64,000 nt of DNA from Unio delphinus (Eukaryota; Mollusca; Bivalvia; Unionida; Unionidae), in assembly GCA_029339505.1 (NCBI GenBank), contig JAQISU010000155.1:21854001-21918000 (forward strand), written 5' to 3'. Of this stretch, positions 39,581-52,993 are shown one piece after another. Positions within the stretch are counted from its first letter, which is position 1. Every line of letters begins with the position of its first letter. Both the position numbers and the translations under genes were made by a program. Below the pieces are notes generated by a model, which was given only the letters and a program-made list of their open reading frames with translations, had not been told where the DNA came from and made no database searches.

Positions 39581-41797
39581 TTAATTAATTTTGAAAAGTT
39601 TAACTACATCTTGCTTTGTTTCCATAACGAGAAGTTTATCGTTCCTCATGTTCAGACAAATGCTTCTTGGATTTTCAACTCCGTCTTCCTGTGATATAAT
39701 AACCTCTTCTTGTAAGTGCTCCGAAATTCTAACAACTGATTTTTCCTTTCCGCTGCAGCTGTAAATGGCCCCATCGTTGCCGATGATAATGCCGTCCGCA
39801 TCTGAATAGTTGGAGATCTTCTTTACTTTTCCTGACATATCCATACTGAAGATCCCCTCATTTGTTGTGCAGTAGAGTAGTTGTCTGCCACGACTTATGC
39901 AAAATCGTTTGATGCTTGACTTTAGGCCTCTCGGCCTTATCGTCTGCGTTGGCTTTTGGGCAGATTTATACACCTGGATAGACTCTTCGAAGTCATACAT
40001 ACTTACATGTATGAACAAATCTTGATGCATAGAACTTATGTCCCAGCAGGTTCTGTCGAGTGTCTCAATAGTTCTTGTTTGAAAAAAGCTGTCTGTGACG
40101 GAGAATATTTTGATCCCCTCCCAACCACCGAATTCAGATCCTTTTGATGTTAACGCCAAAGTTTGGGCATCTAAAGAACACATATAGTAAGGCTTAGATA
40201 TTTCACAACTACATAAATACTTGAAATCTTTATCAAATAGTTTCAGTTTGTTGTTATTATAATCACATAAAACTATCCTATTTCCAGATAGGTAAAACCC
40301 TGACGTGATGTCGCAGATTCTTTTATCTGTCGGTATTCTGACACTGTATGCACTGTAAACGACTGGTCGTCTGTTTTTTTCCTTACCCGGCGCTGCTCTG
40401 GCATTCAGCCCGGACTGATGGACCCCTTCATCCTGTAGGTTGCTCAAACGTTTTGGAGCATCTTCCATACTCTGCCTAATGTCAGCTGTCTCAAACCTTA
40501 CATGCGATTTACTAGTCTTTTTTACATCCTCTTCTCTATGATCTCTATCTACTTGATTCTTCAATTGGTCAGATGAAGACAGTTGTTCGTTTGGGATACT
40601 TGCAAGATCAAAATCTGCAGCAAGTATGACATTTGTGGTTGAAAGGGGAGGCGGCGCAATCTCTTTTCGGCTTATGGTGCCAATCGAAACCATGTTCTCT
40701 ACAGCGGTCATTGTTCTTTTTGAAAGAGTAAAGTCTAGTGCGACTGACTTCGTATTTTTCATGACATCAATTTTTTCTATGTAATGTGCAAGATGATTGT
40801 TCACCTTTATAAACGTCATAAATAAAACGTTTTCATCAGCTTTAGACAAAGCTTCTGACAGCATCATCTTTGAAGATTCTACTGCCACCATTTCCATTTT
40901 ACAATCGGTTTGCCGACTGGTGATGTCATCAACCATTTCCTTGAAGGTTTTTTCAAGGTCATTTTTTGATGATAGAACAAGAGCATCGATCGCATCTATC
41001 ATCTTTGACCGCCACTTCTCGATAGACTGTTCAATGTCAACCTTCTGTTCTGTGACATCGTTAAGATTTGTCTCTCGAATTTTAAGCAGTTGCTTGAATG
41101 CTTGATTTAAAGGATCAAATTTATCAATAGTGGTCTTCAAACTTTGTCTGTCTTTGAGTCGTTTGGATGCTTCAACCACTTTTACAAGATTCTCACATTG
41201 TCTGTGATGGTCAAGGGCACAATTTGAGCAGCACAAAGTCTTGTGGGTCCCACATACATATTCTATGTTACTGTCATGAATGGAGCACCTGAGGATGTGT
41301 TCAGAAGCGTCTCCTTGATATGTGTCTTTTGTGTTCAGTTTTCGGACATCACTCTCTTCCAATATGGTGTGGTCCATGCTAGTTTTGAATTTTTTATGAA
41401 ATTCACAGCATTGCTTGCATAAATATTCTTCACAGGTGGAACAGAAAGAAGAACCTTGTGTTTCTTTCCCTTCTCTGTGGCAAGGATCGCACTTCACTTG
41501 TTTCTGAGCAATTTCTTTTGCCGGCCCTGATTGTGACAATAAAACATGGTTTGTTGGAAGTTTGTCTATAAAGCTCTCAATAGACCCGTATGGAATATGT
41601 GTAGGCACTCCACATAATGGGCATTCAATTGCTTCAACTCGTTGCGTTTTTTCCCTGAGCTGAGATAAGGTCCTGGACAAGCATTTATCACAGAATGTAT
41701 GTAAACAGGTCAGTACCTTCGGATTGTTAAAGTTCTTCAGGCAAATTGGACACTTTATCCTATCTTCGTAGGAATCGGTGTCACTGACGGCGGCCAT
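39581..41797 (-). CDS. TRIM-family E3 ubiquitin ligase with NHL-like C-terminus
   Basis: 738 residues in one exon. RING finger: C16, C19, C31, H33, C36, C39, C59, C62. B-box 1 at about 100-145 (CDPCHREGKE ... CSTCEEYLCKQCCEFHKKF) and B-box 2 at about 168-207 (CSIHDSNIEYVCGTHKTLCCSNC). A coiled coil runs to about 330, then a linker rich in Ser/charged residues. The C-terminal ~260 residues have repeated beta-propeller strands (GNRIVLCDYNNNKLKLFD, GIIIGNDGAIYSCSGKEKSVVRIS) as in NHL-type TRIMs such as the TRIM2/TRIM56 groups. Large families of such genes occur in bivalves and gastropods. A 5' UTR intron is predicted upstream. No disabling change is seen. Confidence 0.92.
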   Translation of the reverse strand: MAAVSDTDSYEDRIKCPICLKNFNNPKVLTCLHTFCDKCLSRTLSQLREKTQRVEAIECPLCGVPTHIPYGSIESFIDKLPTNHVLLSQSGPAKEIAQKQVKCDPCHREGKETQGSSFCSTCEEYLCKQCCEFHKKFKTSMDHTILEESDVRKLNTKDTYQGDASEHILRCSIHDSNIEYVCGTHKTLCCSNCALDHHRQCENLVKVVEASKRLKDRQSLKTTIDKFDPLNQAFKQLLKIRETNLNDVTEQKVDIEQSIEKWRSKMIDAIDALVLSSKNDLEKTFKEMVDDITSRQTDCKMEMVAVESSKMMLSEALSKADENVLFMTFIKVNNHLAHYIEKIDVMKNTKSVALDFTLSKRTMTAVENMVSIGTISRKEIAPPPLSTTNVILAADFDLASIPNEQLSSSDQLKNQVDRDHREEDVKKTSKSHVRFETADIRQSMEDAPKRLSNLQDEGVHQSGLNARAAPGKEKNRRPVVYSAYSVRIPTDKRICDITSGFYLSGNRIVLCDYNNNKLKLFDKDFKYLCSCEISKPYYMCSLDAQTLALTSKGSEFGGWEGIKIFSVTDSFFQTRTIETLDRTCWDISSMHQDLFIHVSMYDFEESIQVYKSAQKPTQTIRPRGLKSSIKRFCISRGRQLLYCTTNEGIFSMDMSGKVKKISNYSDADGIIIGNDGAIYSCSGKEKSVVRISEHLQEEVIISQEDGVENPRSICLNMRNDKLLVMETKQDVVKLFKIN

Positions 41798-41863
41798 ATT
41801 TTATCCAATAAATGCAAATTGTCGCTTAAGAATCTGAAGTTGATACGGTCACCATTACTGAGC

Positions 41864-42979
41864 TGCAAGGAAAATGAGAGAGTGACGTTAACAACACTTA
41901 CATAATAAGACAGGTAAATAATCTCACCTTGCATATATCACACAGCTGCTGTCACTCACAATAGGACTTAGCAGTGATAATAATGTTGGAAAGTGCAAGA
42001 ACAACGATTCCCCCAGAAAAATAGAAATAATAAAGACCAATATTTCCTCTAAAATACAGGTCAATGACATCTCCACCATTTAATCATAAATGCTTTATTT
42101 CGACTTTTTTTTAATTAGAGCAGTAACATGTAAAATAGATTATGGACATTGATGCATAAAGTCAATGTTTTTTGTTATCGGGTCCTGTAATATGAGGAGC
42201 CTCCATTGTGCTCAATCAAGAAAATATACTCTTAGAGCCAATTTTATTAAAATACGTCAGAAACCACAACAACAAAACAAACACAAAAAATCCAGAATAA
42301 AACAAGAGAGTTGATTGATTTTGTGTACACATACAAGACTGTTAGGCTAAATTGGTTTTGGACAATACGAAAACTTCATGTTGAAACTCTCTGTTCAGTA
42401 ATTTGTCATGGTTGATACGTCTTGATTGTTCTCTTTGTTATATCTGATCTAAACGCAATGGAGTTGCATAGAAGAAATGTCATGATTTACAGAAAGCATA
42501 AAAAGAAAGGGAATATCACTTTTTTATACTTCATATGTTTATCAAACTTTCATTAAGAAAAATAATGAAATATATGTTATAGTATCTCAGAGCAGTTTTT
42601 TATAATTATAAATTTGTCCCCGAAATGAAATGGTGTAAGCAAAACGAATTGCCTTCGAATCACTGTTGACACCTACATTTTTATATTTTTATAGTCATTA
42701 TATCAAACTACAAAACGTACGAAGATCTGCCATATATACAAATCCCTGATAATTATTAGAATCTATAAGCATCAAACATATAAACTCAAATAAAGAATCT
42801 AGTTCAAAGATCTCTGTTTGTTATAACGTTGCCAGTTCTAAAAGAATACGGCCCAGCTACTATTGAATTCCACAATACGATAATCAAACAAGAGACCTTG
42901 CATGGAATAAATAAATAATGAATACCGATTTAAATGTGATAAAACAGTTATCGTCTCGCAAGAAAGAAAACGTACCTAC
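41864..42979 (-). other. predicted 5' UTR intron of TRIM gene
   Basis: On minus, a donor AAAG|GTAGGTACG (intron from 42979) and an acceptor with a pyrimidine tract TTTTCCTTGCAG|CTCAG (intron ends at 41864) would join a leader exon above 42980 to the coding exon. The leader exon is not otherwise delimited. Confidence 0.45.
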
Positions 42980-44367
<1,388 letters not shown>

Positions 44368-44739
44368 GGCCTATATGGTACCCTCCATTACATTGGCGTT
44401 ACATTTTTTGCCAGATATGATGAACATGTTTTGCGTCTTTTAGATCAATATATTTTCTACAAACACTGGTTTGGATTCGAACTGCATTGTGGTGGAAACC
44501 GAAACGGGCAAGGTAACATTCGGGCTATGTCAGATAGACTAATGAAATTTTGTAGCCGTACATCACTGTTTCTCGCGGTGATGGTCATCAGTGTCGGAAA
44601 AAGTGGAAATATCTCCCATTAGTTCATAAATGCGATTAAAACAGTATTTGAACCTTGTATGTTATTTTATTTTACGTGACAACAAATACTTAACATACCG
44701 GTTGCCTATCATAGGCCAAACGGTTTGTAGATTTCCATT

Positions 44740-44797
<58 letters not shown>

Positions 44798-47046
44798 CGT
44801 TGCTATTTTTCAGTTTCAGAGGATTCTTTGCTGAGATTTGCATCAAGGGGTTAAAACACAATGTGATATGGTAGCTTTTAATCATTGTGCACCATGACCT
44901 TTGCCGGGGTATTGTAGCATATTCGCCTTGGACAATACCTCAAAAATATATATATATTCATGTTAATGTCTTATGTGTTTTGTTAAAGTCTGAGTTTAAC
45001 CGTTGCCAGAATGTAATTCATAGAAAGCCTGCGCGTGTTTAACAGACAAGGAAGATGTATAATATTTTTACTTAAATATGGTCAATACAACTGCACATTG
45101 ACCGGTTGCAGTGACCTTAAACAGATTTGATAATTTATGAAGTATATAATAACGTATATTATGAGCCAATAAACATAACATTGACTGACCATAAGCGAAG
45201 GTCAGTATAATAGGTTCACTGCTTCATAAAACTTATTTATCTAACCTTAGGACTATTTTTATTGGTCAGACTATTTGGGCAAAACGTTTGCAATTGATCT
45301 TGTATCAGAGTACAGAACACGCTATTTTATCTGCACAAAAAGAACTAAGATTTTTAATTCACATAAAATCAATGACATCAAGACAATGGAGTATTGTTGA
45401 TCACTTGACATCATGTATGCAAAGTACCAAACATCTTCACAAGGTAATAGATGTCCAGATTAGGACCATGTTTAATTTTTAGGCAGATGTTTCCATTCTT
45501 TCCATATATTCCTTTTAATATCGTTCTGTCAGCAGCTTAGGATCATATATTAGTATCAAGATACTTATGAATTCGGAAAATATCCGATGAATCCTTATCT
45601 TTCCTCCTAGTTTATGAGCTTTATGTCACTGTCTCTGCCATCAAAAGTCTTTCTCTAATATGCTGTTACACTTTGTTGCAGAGGAGCAGCATCAGTTTCT
45701 CAAGGTTCAGCTTTAGGTCTTCATCTCTTTATAATCTTTGTCAAAGATATAGGGTATACAATGAACCGTATGCATAACTTATGCACATGTCAAACGTCAA
45801 TACTATTTTTAAAGTCATTGTGTATTGAAAAATGGCGGTCAAGGTCTATTCTAATTTAGTAAATTCTATTTAGCTCAGACCAATAAATAAAGTGGTAGCA
45901 AACATTTGCATAATACTGCATATAATACAAAAAGTATAATGATGCTGCAAGTAGTTATATGTGAAACGATCTTGTATAAACCCTTTTAACGAACGCGCAA
46001 TTTTGGCATACGGAGAATAGTCCAGTGTCTCCAACTTCCCTACGACAATGTTCGCGCCAATGTCCAGACGAGCACTAATCCGTTCACAATGGATTAGACA
46101 TAATAATGTCTGGCTGCGGAAGAAACCTTCCCAAAGATCAATTATCTCAGTTCTGATTGGATACCGATGGTCAATTTGTAAACGGTTTGGGGTAGTATCG
46201 CTGAGGTGTCAAAATATCGGGTTTCCGGCCTCTAAGCCTCAGCCGACCAGTGACATCACTGTTAATTGCAAAATTAGAATGTCTCGCTACGAAGCAAGGT
46301 TCTTCAAAGGAAGTTACCGCGAGTTTGACAGGAATGCAATGGCTAATTCACGGACATGTAGTTTCTTTGTTTCAGAATCGGTCTAGAAACAAAATATTAT
46401 ATAACACGTATTGACATTACGTAAAGTACTTTGAATTACGAATTCTATCAGGAGACATTTATACACATTGGGCAGGAGTTGTTAACAAATTTTCTCACAT
46501 AACATGACACTGCTACGACACATGCATATATGTATAGGTGTCCGGTGTGCTGCACGTGCAACTGCAAATCAATTTATAGAATGTTTTTGTTTGTCGATCG
46601 GCATTACATTTATTAACAGGTTGAAAGAAATACAAATGTTTAAGCAGAATATTCAGAACATTTTTAATATTATTATATATGTTACATCCATGATACTGCT
46701 TACAAAACATGGGACACACTATCCAGGTTATGTAAACCAGACCCTCAGTTTGCAATATCATCTCATCTTCGATCAGAAGCTTCTCTGGTTTACCACAAGT
46801 TTAATGAGTTGCTGCCTTTCTTGCTTACAAGTAGCGGAGGTTCTGCAGAAACTTCACGCGTAGATTAAGGTTTCGCTGAACTCAGGAATTATTTATTTGG
46901 TACATTATTTTTCATTCTACAAATAAGACTTTTTTCAGTATGTCTTTGCTCTATTTCCGTTTTCGTGAGGAACTTAACACCATACCACTGCCTATGTATT
47001 CCTAATTTATGTCAATTCATTTTCTTGCCGATACCTAAATGTTGTT

Positions 47047-47056
<10 letters not shown>
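44368..47056. other. mostly non-coding; (CT)n tract
   Basis: A (CT)n tract occupies about 44741-44794. An RT fragment is listed separately. The ORF at 46048-46386 has no recognisable family. No host gene supported. Confidence 0.5.
45670..45780 (+). pseudogene. non-LTR RT fossil fragment
   Basis: One plus frame reads GAASVSQGSALGLHLFIIFVKDI, matching the reverse transcriptase motif G..S.V.QGSVLGPLLFI..INDI of LINEs. Flanking motifs were not found, so only a short relic remains. Confidence 0.4.

Positions 47057-47122
<66 letters not shown>
47057..47122. repeat. (TA)n microsatellite
   Basis: TA tract ending in GATAGATAGATA, abutting the Penelope-like element. Confidence 0.95.
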
Positions 47123-47132
47123 TAGATAGATA

Positions 47133-48720
47133 TATACCTAAAATCCACAAACAAGGAAACCCAGGCAGACCTATAATCTCTGGTAACGGGCATCCCACAG
47201 AAAGGATATCAGAATATTTGGATCATTTTATGAGACCATATGTCCACAAATTACCATCATATCTTCAGGACACGACAGATTACCTCATAAAGAGCAAAGC
47301 AAGCGAACCATTACTGCCAGATACATTGCTTGTTTCCTTAGACGTCACATCTTTGTATACTAACATACCGCACAACGAAGGGATACAGGCGTGTAGCGAA
47401 GCATGGGAAACAAGAACAGTAGACAATCCACCAACACACTTCCTAGTGCAACTCCTGGAGCTGGTCCTTAAACTCAACAACTTTGAATTCAATTAAGAAA
47501 ACTACCTTCAAATTAATGGAACCGCAATGGGTACAAAAATGGCCCCTTCGTACGCTAACATTTTTATGGGAAAACTAGAGGGTCAACTATTAGCATCGGT
47601 TGAACTTGCACCATACCAGTGGGTACGCTTTATCGATGATATGGAACTGAAGTGACAACATGGAAGAGAAAATCTGGATGATTTCATATCAAAGGCAAAC
47701 AATTTCCATCCTTCAATAAATTTCACGGCTGAAGTCTCCAACTTAAACCACGTTTTCCTAGACACAACAACCAGACTGGTAGAAAACAAACTCCATACAG
47801 ACATCTACTCGAAACCAACTGACAAACACTAATATCTCCTCCCAACCAGCTGTCACCCAAAACACTGCATTAGGAACATCCCATATAGCCAGGCACTGAG
47901 GATACGCAGAATTTGCTCCGACGATGACACATTCCTAAAAAGGTCTGAAGAGCTATCTAAACATTTAATTTACCGAGGCTACGACAAGGACCTGATTACT
48001 GAGGCAACCCAAAGGGCTAAGCAAACAAACCGCGATGACCTACTAAAATATGGAAAGAAGGAAAAGGCTGATAGGATACCATTTATCCTGACCTACCATC
48101 CAGACAACCCCAAAATAGGTAAAATCATCGGGAAACACTGGCCCATCGTAGAATCATCGGATGCACTAAAGTTAATCCTCCCGAACAAACCTGTAGTAGC
48201 CTACCGGAGACCAAAAAAAACCTCAAGGACATCCTAGTCAGGGCGAAGCTAGCGCCAATCACTAATCAAGACCGCCTTAGTCAATCTGGCCCCTGTCGCG
48301 ATAAAAGGTGCAAAACCTGTCAACACATGATAGAAACCAGGACTTTTTCTAGCACAGTGACGAGAGAAAAACTAAACATACATGTCCAAACAAAACGTGC
48401 AAAACAGAGAATGTAATTTATCTCATCACATGTAAGATCTGTAGCCTGCAGTATGTCGGAGAAACTGAGAGGCTACGTAAAAGGATCAACCTTCATAGAT
48501 CTGACTGGATAACAAAGAAGCTATACAGAAGTCCGCTCGCAGAACACTTCTCTTCCCCTTGCCACACCTTCAGTGATATAACACTTATTGCAATTGCTCA
48601 CAACCACAAATGGAGTTCCGAAACCAGGAAAGAAAAGGAATCTTACTAGATACGACGCCTTCGAACATTAAAACCAAGCGGTTTAAACCAAGAAGACTAG
48701 AAAAAGACAGCCATGCACAA
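47133..48720 (+). pseudogene. Penelope-like element: RT plus GIY-YIG endonuclease, decayed
   Basis: Plus-strand frames read [17 protein letters not shown], then [13 protein letters not shown] (RT motif A), [17 protein letters not shown] (motif B) and VRFIDDM (motif C), the signature of Penelope-like RTs. At about 48409-48560 ENVIYLITCKICSLQYVGET and KRINLHRSDW give a GIY-YIG nuclease, characteristic of these elements. Several stops and frameshifts interrupt it (TAA at 47492-47494; later stops near 47653, 47830 and 48235). The copy is 5'-truncated at or near the TA tract and dead. Confidence 0.88.
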
Positions 48721-49070
48721 ATTTAATTATCTTTTCCAGCTGACACATTTTCTTTTAAATAATTCTCTAAATTTGCTTAATAACCTTTAACTACTAATAT
48801 AAAATATCCGGAATATAATTTGCGCGTACATAAATTTACATACAAAAACATATGTGTCGCTTTGGCTCATCGATTTCACATTTTACAGCGTCCGCAACTT
48901 GTTGTAACATAATAAATTTCAAGGCTTAATTCCTGTAAAAACAGGCATGTAAAGTTCTATAAACACGGTTTTTGTATTTTAATTGTCTGTCTTGTCTATG
49001 TTCTGTATTTGCCTTTGATAAAGACTCATTTAGAGTCGAAAGCGCTCAGGCTAGAGTGATACTAGTTTTT
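48721..49070 (+). mobile_element. Penelope-like 3' region with hammerhead-like motif
   Basis: Follows the coding part. At 49014-49041 TTTGATAA, a stem GACTC/GAGTC (49023-49027, 49033-49037) and GAAA recall the hammerhead ribozyme core (CUGANGA, stem II, GAAA) known from Penelope-like terminal repeats, but two core positions differ, so it is probably inactive. Confidence 0.5.
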
Positions 49071-49183
49071 GCACTGCTGCTTGTCAGTTTATTGCATTTA
49101 TCTTATTCAATACCTGACACACGTGATCCCTTGCTGGATCCAGTGCATTTGAAAGGACTGTTATATGCCATATGATTTGTATT

Positions 49184-49187
<4 letters not shown>

Positions 49188-49276
<89 letters not shown>
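49188..49276. repeat. (TA)n microsatellite
   Basis: About 45 TA units. Confidence 0.95.
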
Positions 49277-49280
<4 letters not shown>

Positions 49281-50640
49281 TGGATTATACATCACAGGGT
49301 GAGTGGAATAGCAAACCATATGAAACATACATAATACCTCCGGCTGAATCATTTACCAAGAATTGGTCCGTGTATCTCAATTCATTGTAATTTTCAATTT
49401 TGCAATGATCGCATACAGAACGGTCAGTCAGAACTGCCAAAATGAAACAGTGTTTTACCCAAACCCTCTTGTTTTGTATTTGGCTCTGTTACCAATCAAT
49501 TATTTTACAATAATAATGTACGTTAAGCTCTCGGACTTCACGGTTTTAGATATAATGTTGCTGTCAGCTTCAAAATTTAATGGATTTATACGGTAAGGAC
49601 TGTTGTTTAGGCAGGCTGTTTTTGAAAGGGCGTATTTGTTATAATAGGGGCAAAGTCGATACCATAATCAGCAGCTGCTAATCCAGTTTACTTTTAAATG
49701 ACCTCGATTAATAAGGGGATCCATTCTTCTTGATGAACATACGCACATGTGCGCAAACGTTTGCTTGCACTTTCTGTCCTTTTGGGTACCTCACTTCATG
49801 TGAGTCGGCCAATGCTACGTTATCTTACTGCTTCATCGGTTTTAGTAGGTATATAACAAATAATGCGTATCAACTGGACCACTGATCAGATGATACACGT
49901 CACCAAATGAGCATGGACAACGTTCCGCTTTCACTGCGCATGCTGTAAGTATAGGTTATTACTCGACTAATTAAAAATATTGGACCCGAGGTCACTTTTC
50001 GCAGGATGTCAGAGATCGTGAGGACATCGTGTGCCACATTAACGAGGATTCAATATTTTGTTATGCTCAGTCATTGAACTTTCTTTTTTTGATACTTATA
50101 TAATTTTACAAAGCATGATAAAAATTATGCTAAACAACGGGTGCAAAAACCTGAAACAAATAAATTTCAACGTTTTACTGACATTTGTACATGTGGAACG
50201 TCCAAAATACCATGTTACAACTGGATTACTTGTACAGATGATACAGGCCATCATCAGAGCTTGCTTTTCGAACAGGGAAAAGTCATGTGGCACTGGATGC
50301 ACAGGCTTGTCAGGCCCAATATTTGTAAATGCCATTTTATTGACCATTGTATTATGTACTTAAAAACTAGCATATTAATCATTCGGCTACATTACGGTAA
50401 TAAGACAATTGAAAGAAAATCTACTTTAACGTGTTACTGAGCATTTAATGCGTCGTGCAATTAATAAATGAACTGAACACAGAGCAGTACAACACGCAAG
50501 TTTACTGCTACGGAGGTGTCACGTTTGCTCAGCCTCAGTTGGTAAGTCGTGTATAAACTAAGGTATTATTACAAGCCATAGTTTGATTTCTAAACAGGCT
50601 AGCGTTAATCTCTTATGCAAAGTTAGCGTGAATAGAGAGG
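49277..50640. other. non-coding
   Basis: No gene recognised; overlapping ORFs at 50058-50440 on both strands have no family resemblance. The LTR element inserts at 50641. Confidence 0.5.
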
Positions 50641-51536
<896 letters not shown>

Positions 51537-51899
51537 CATTTCCCCATAAAATAAAAAGAAAGGTTTATATGATAAAACTTTCTTTTTATCACAAACCAAT
51601 TTACATCTGATGTTAAAAGAACTAGTACAAATTACACAATATAATAAATTATACACGGGAAAGAGTGTCTACTATTATATTATCAAGAAATAGCCTCAAA
51701 TTTTTAACTTGTCCATGTCCCACAAAATGTCCTAAGAAAGGCACACAAGCACAGCAGTACTCACTTTTAGACAAATTAATTGTCAAACATACATTAGTGA
51801 GTCTGTTAAAGAATTATCGAATTGTTGCTAGATGTTCTTTCCAGGTGTCGTGGTAGATGATGACATCACAAATCTCTAGACCAGAGATGAACATTTTTA

Positions 51900-52259
51900 T
51901 GAGACGTTGAAATGGACTTTCTTTATTTTTGTAGAGTCCTCTTGGAGTCACAATGTTGAGTTTTCCTTTACTCTTTCCGTAGTGGAATCTGCCAAAATCC
52001 TTTCAGAAGGTCAGAATTTGGTGACGTACTTGGCATTCCCAATTTTATCAATAGAATAGTCAATTCTTGTTAATGGGAATGAATCTGTTTTCGCCACTCT
52101 GTTCACCTTCCTTTCATCAGTGCACATACGGAAAGTTTTATCTGGTTTAGGAACAAGTATGCATAGTGAACTCCAATCACTTTTACTGGGCTTGATAAAA
52201 TCATTCTCCAGCAAATACTGAAATTCCTTTTTCAAGTATTCCTGTTTGAGTGGACTCAT
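51900..52259 (-). pseudogene. RT fragment of the Gmr1-like element
   Basis: Frame 52259-52011 encodes MSPLKQEYLKKEFQYLLENDFI, the LVPKPDKTFRMCTDERKVN motif and SFPLTRIDYSIDKIG, the first RT blocks of Gypsy elements. Just downstream (about 51930-51750) other frames give PFQRLIKMFISGLE and IIYHDTW, a degenerate YIDD region, then FLGHFV. Frameshifts and internal deletions; not functional. It is downstream of the integrase piece, consistent with Gmr1 order. Confidence 0.75.
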
Positions 52260-52585
52260 TCTTCATGGAATTCTCAATCTCAACGTCATGAAAATTTTGT
52301 TTGTCCTTGTAAGAATATCTGGACATAAGTGCTCATATAATAATAACTTTCAGTTCATTTCTTTCTTGCACTTGCAACTGTGAAAGTTTCTGGTCTAGAT
52401 TTTTTTTATAATTTCTAAATTCCAACAATTCGTCTCTCCAATGTCAGTAGAATCCGACGATATTTCTTCACCGAGTGGGACAGATACAACTAAATTAATT
52501 ACATATTTAACATGGCTATATCTTTCAATATACTGGTACTCCTATAATTAATTTAGATCCCAGGAGCACTAATACTATAATTTAA

Positions 52586-52993
52586 CTAATTCATTTTCTT
52601 CTTAACTTTGTACGGGCCATAATATCTAATTTGAAGAAAAGTAAGAAGAATGAACAAGAGTAACACAACTCCATTATCAGACTCAAAAGTTCTCTCCCTT
52701 GTATTTCTTTCAAACCATATTTTCATTTTTAACTTTAATTGTTTACTTGACTTAGTCTTGGGTAAGGAATCTACACAATCTACCATAATTCCACTGAATG
52801 TTTCATCAAATGCAGGAATAGGTTGCAGATGAGCCTTAAGTATCTTCTGATTGGGTTTTCCTACCATTTGACAAGTACGACAAGATCTACAGTATTTGAC
52901 AACATCACTTTTGATTTTTATCCAATAGAAGTGAGTCAAGATCTTTTGATACATTTTATTAATCCCTAAATGACCAGCCAAAAGGAGTTTCAT
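52586..52993 (-). pseudogene. integrase remnant (H2C2 finger, core deleted)
   Basis: Reads AGHLGINKMYQKILTHFYW then KYCRSCRTCQMVGKPN, the H2C2 zinc finger of retroviral-type integrases, and FSGIMVDCVDSLPK at the start of the core. The catalytic D,D35E region is absent: the frame jumps to WFERNTRERTFESDNG and YYGPYKVKKK, the GPY/F-like C-terminal module. The internal deletion removes about two-thirds of integrase. Overlaps the preceding ORF in another frame. Confidence 0.75.

Noticed and set aside
46048..46386. 112-residue ORF as host gene
   Set aside because: No domain, signal peptide or splice context; possibly promoter-type GC-richer DNA.
50058..50440. Overlapping ORFs on both strands
   Set aside because: No recognised domain; three mutually overlapping frames.
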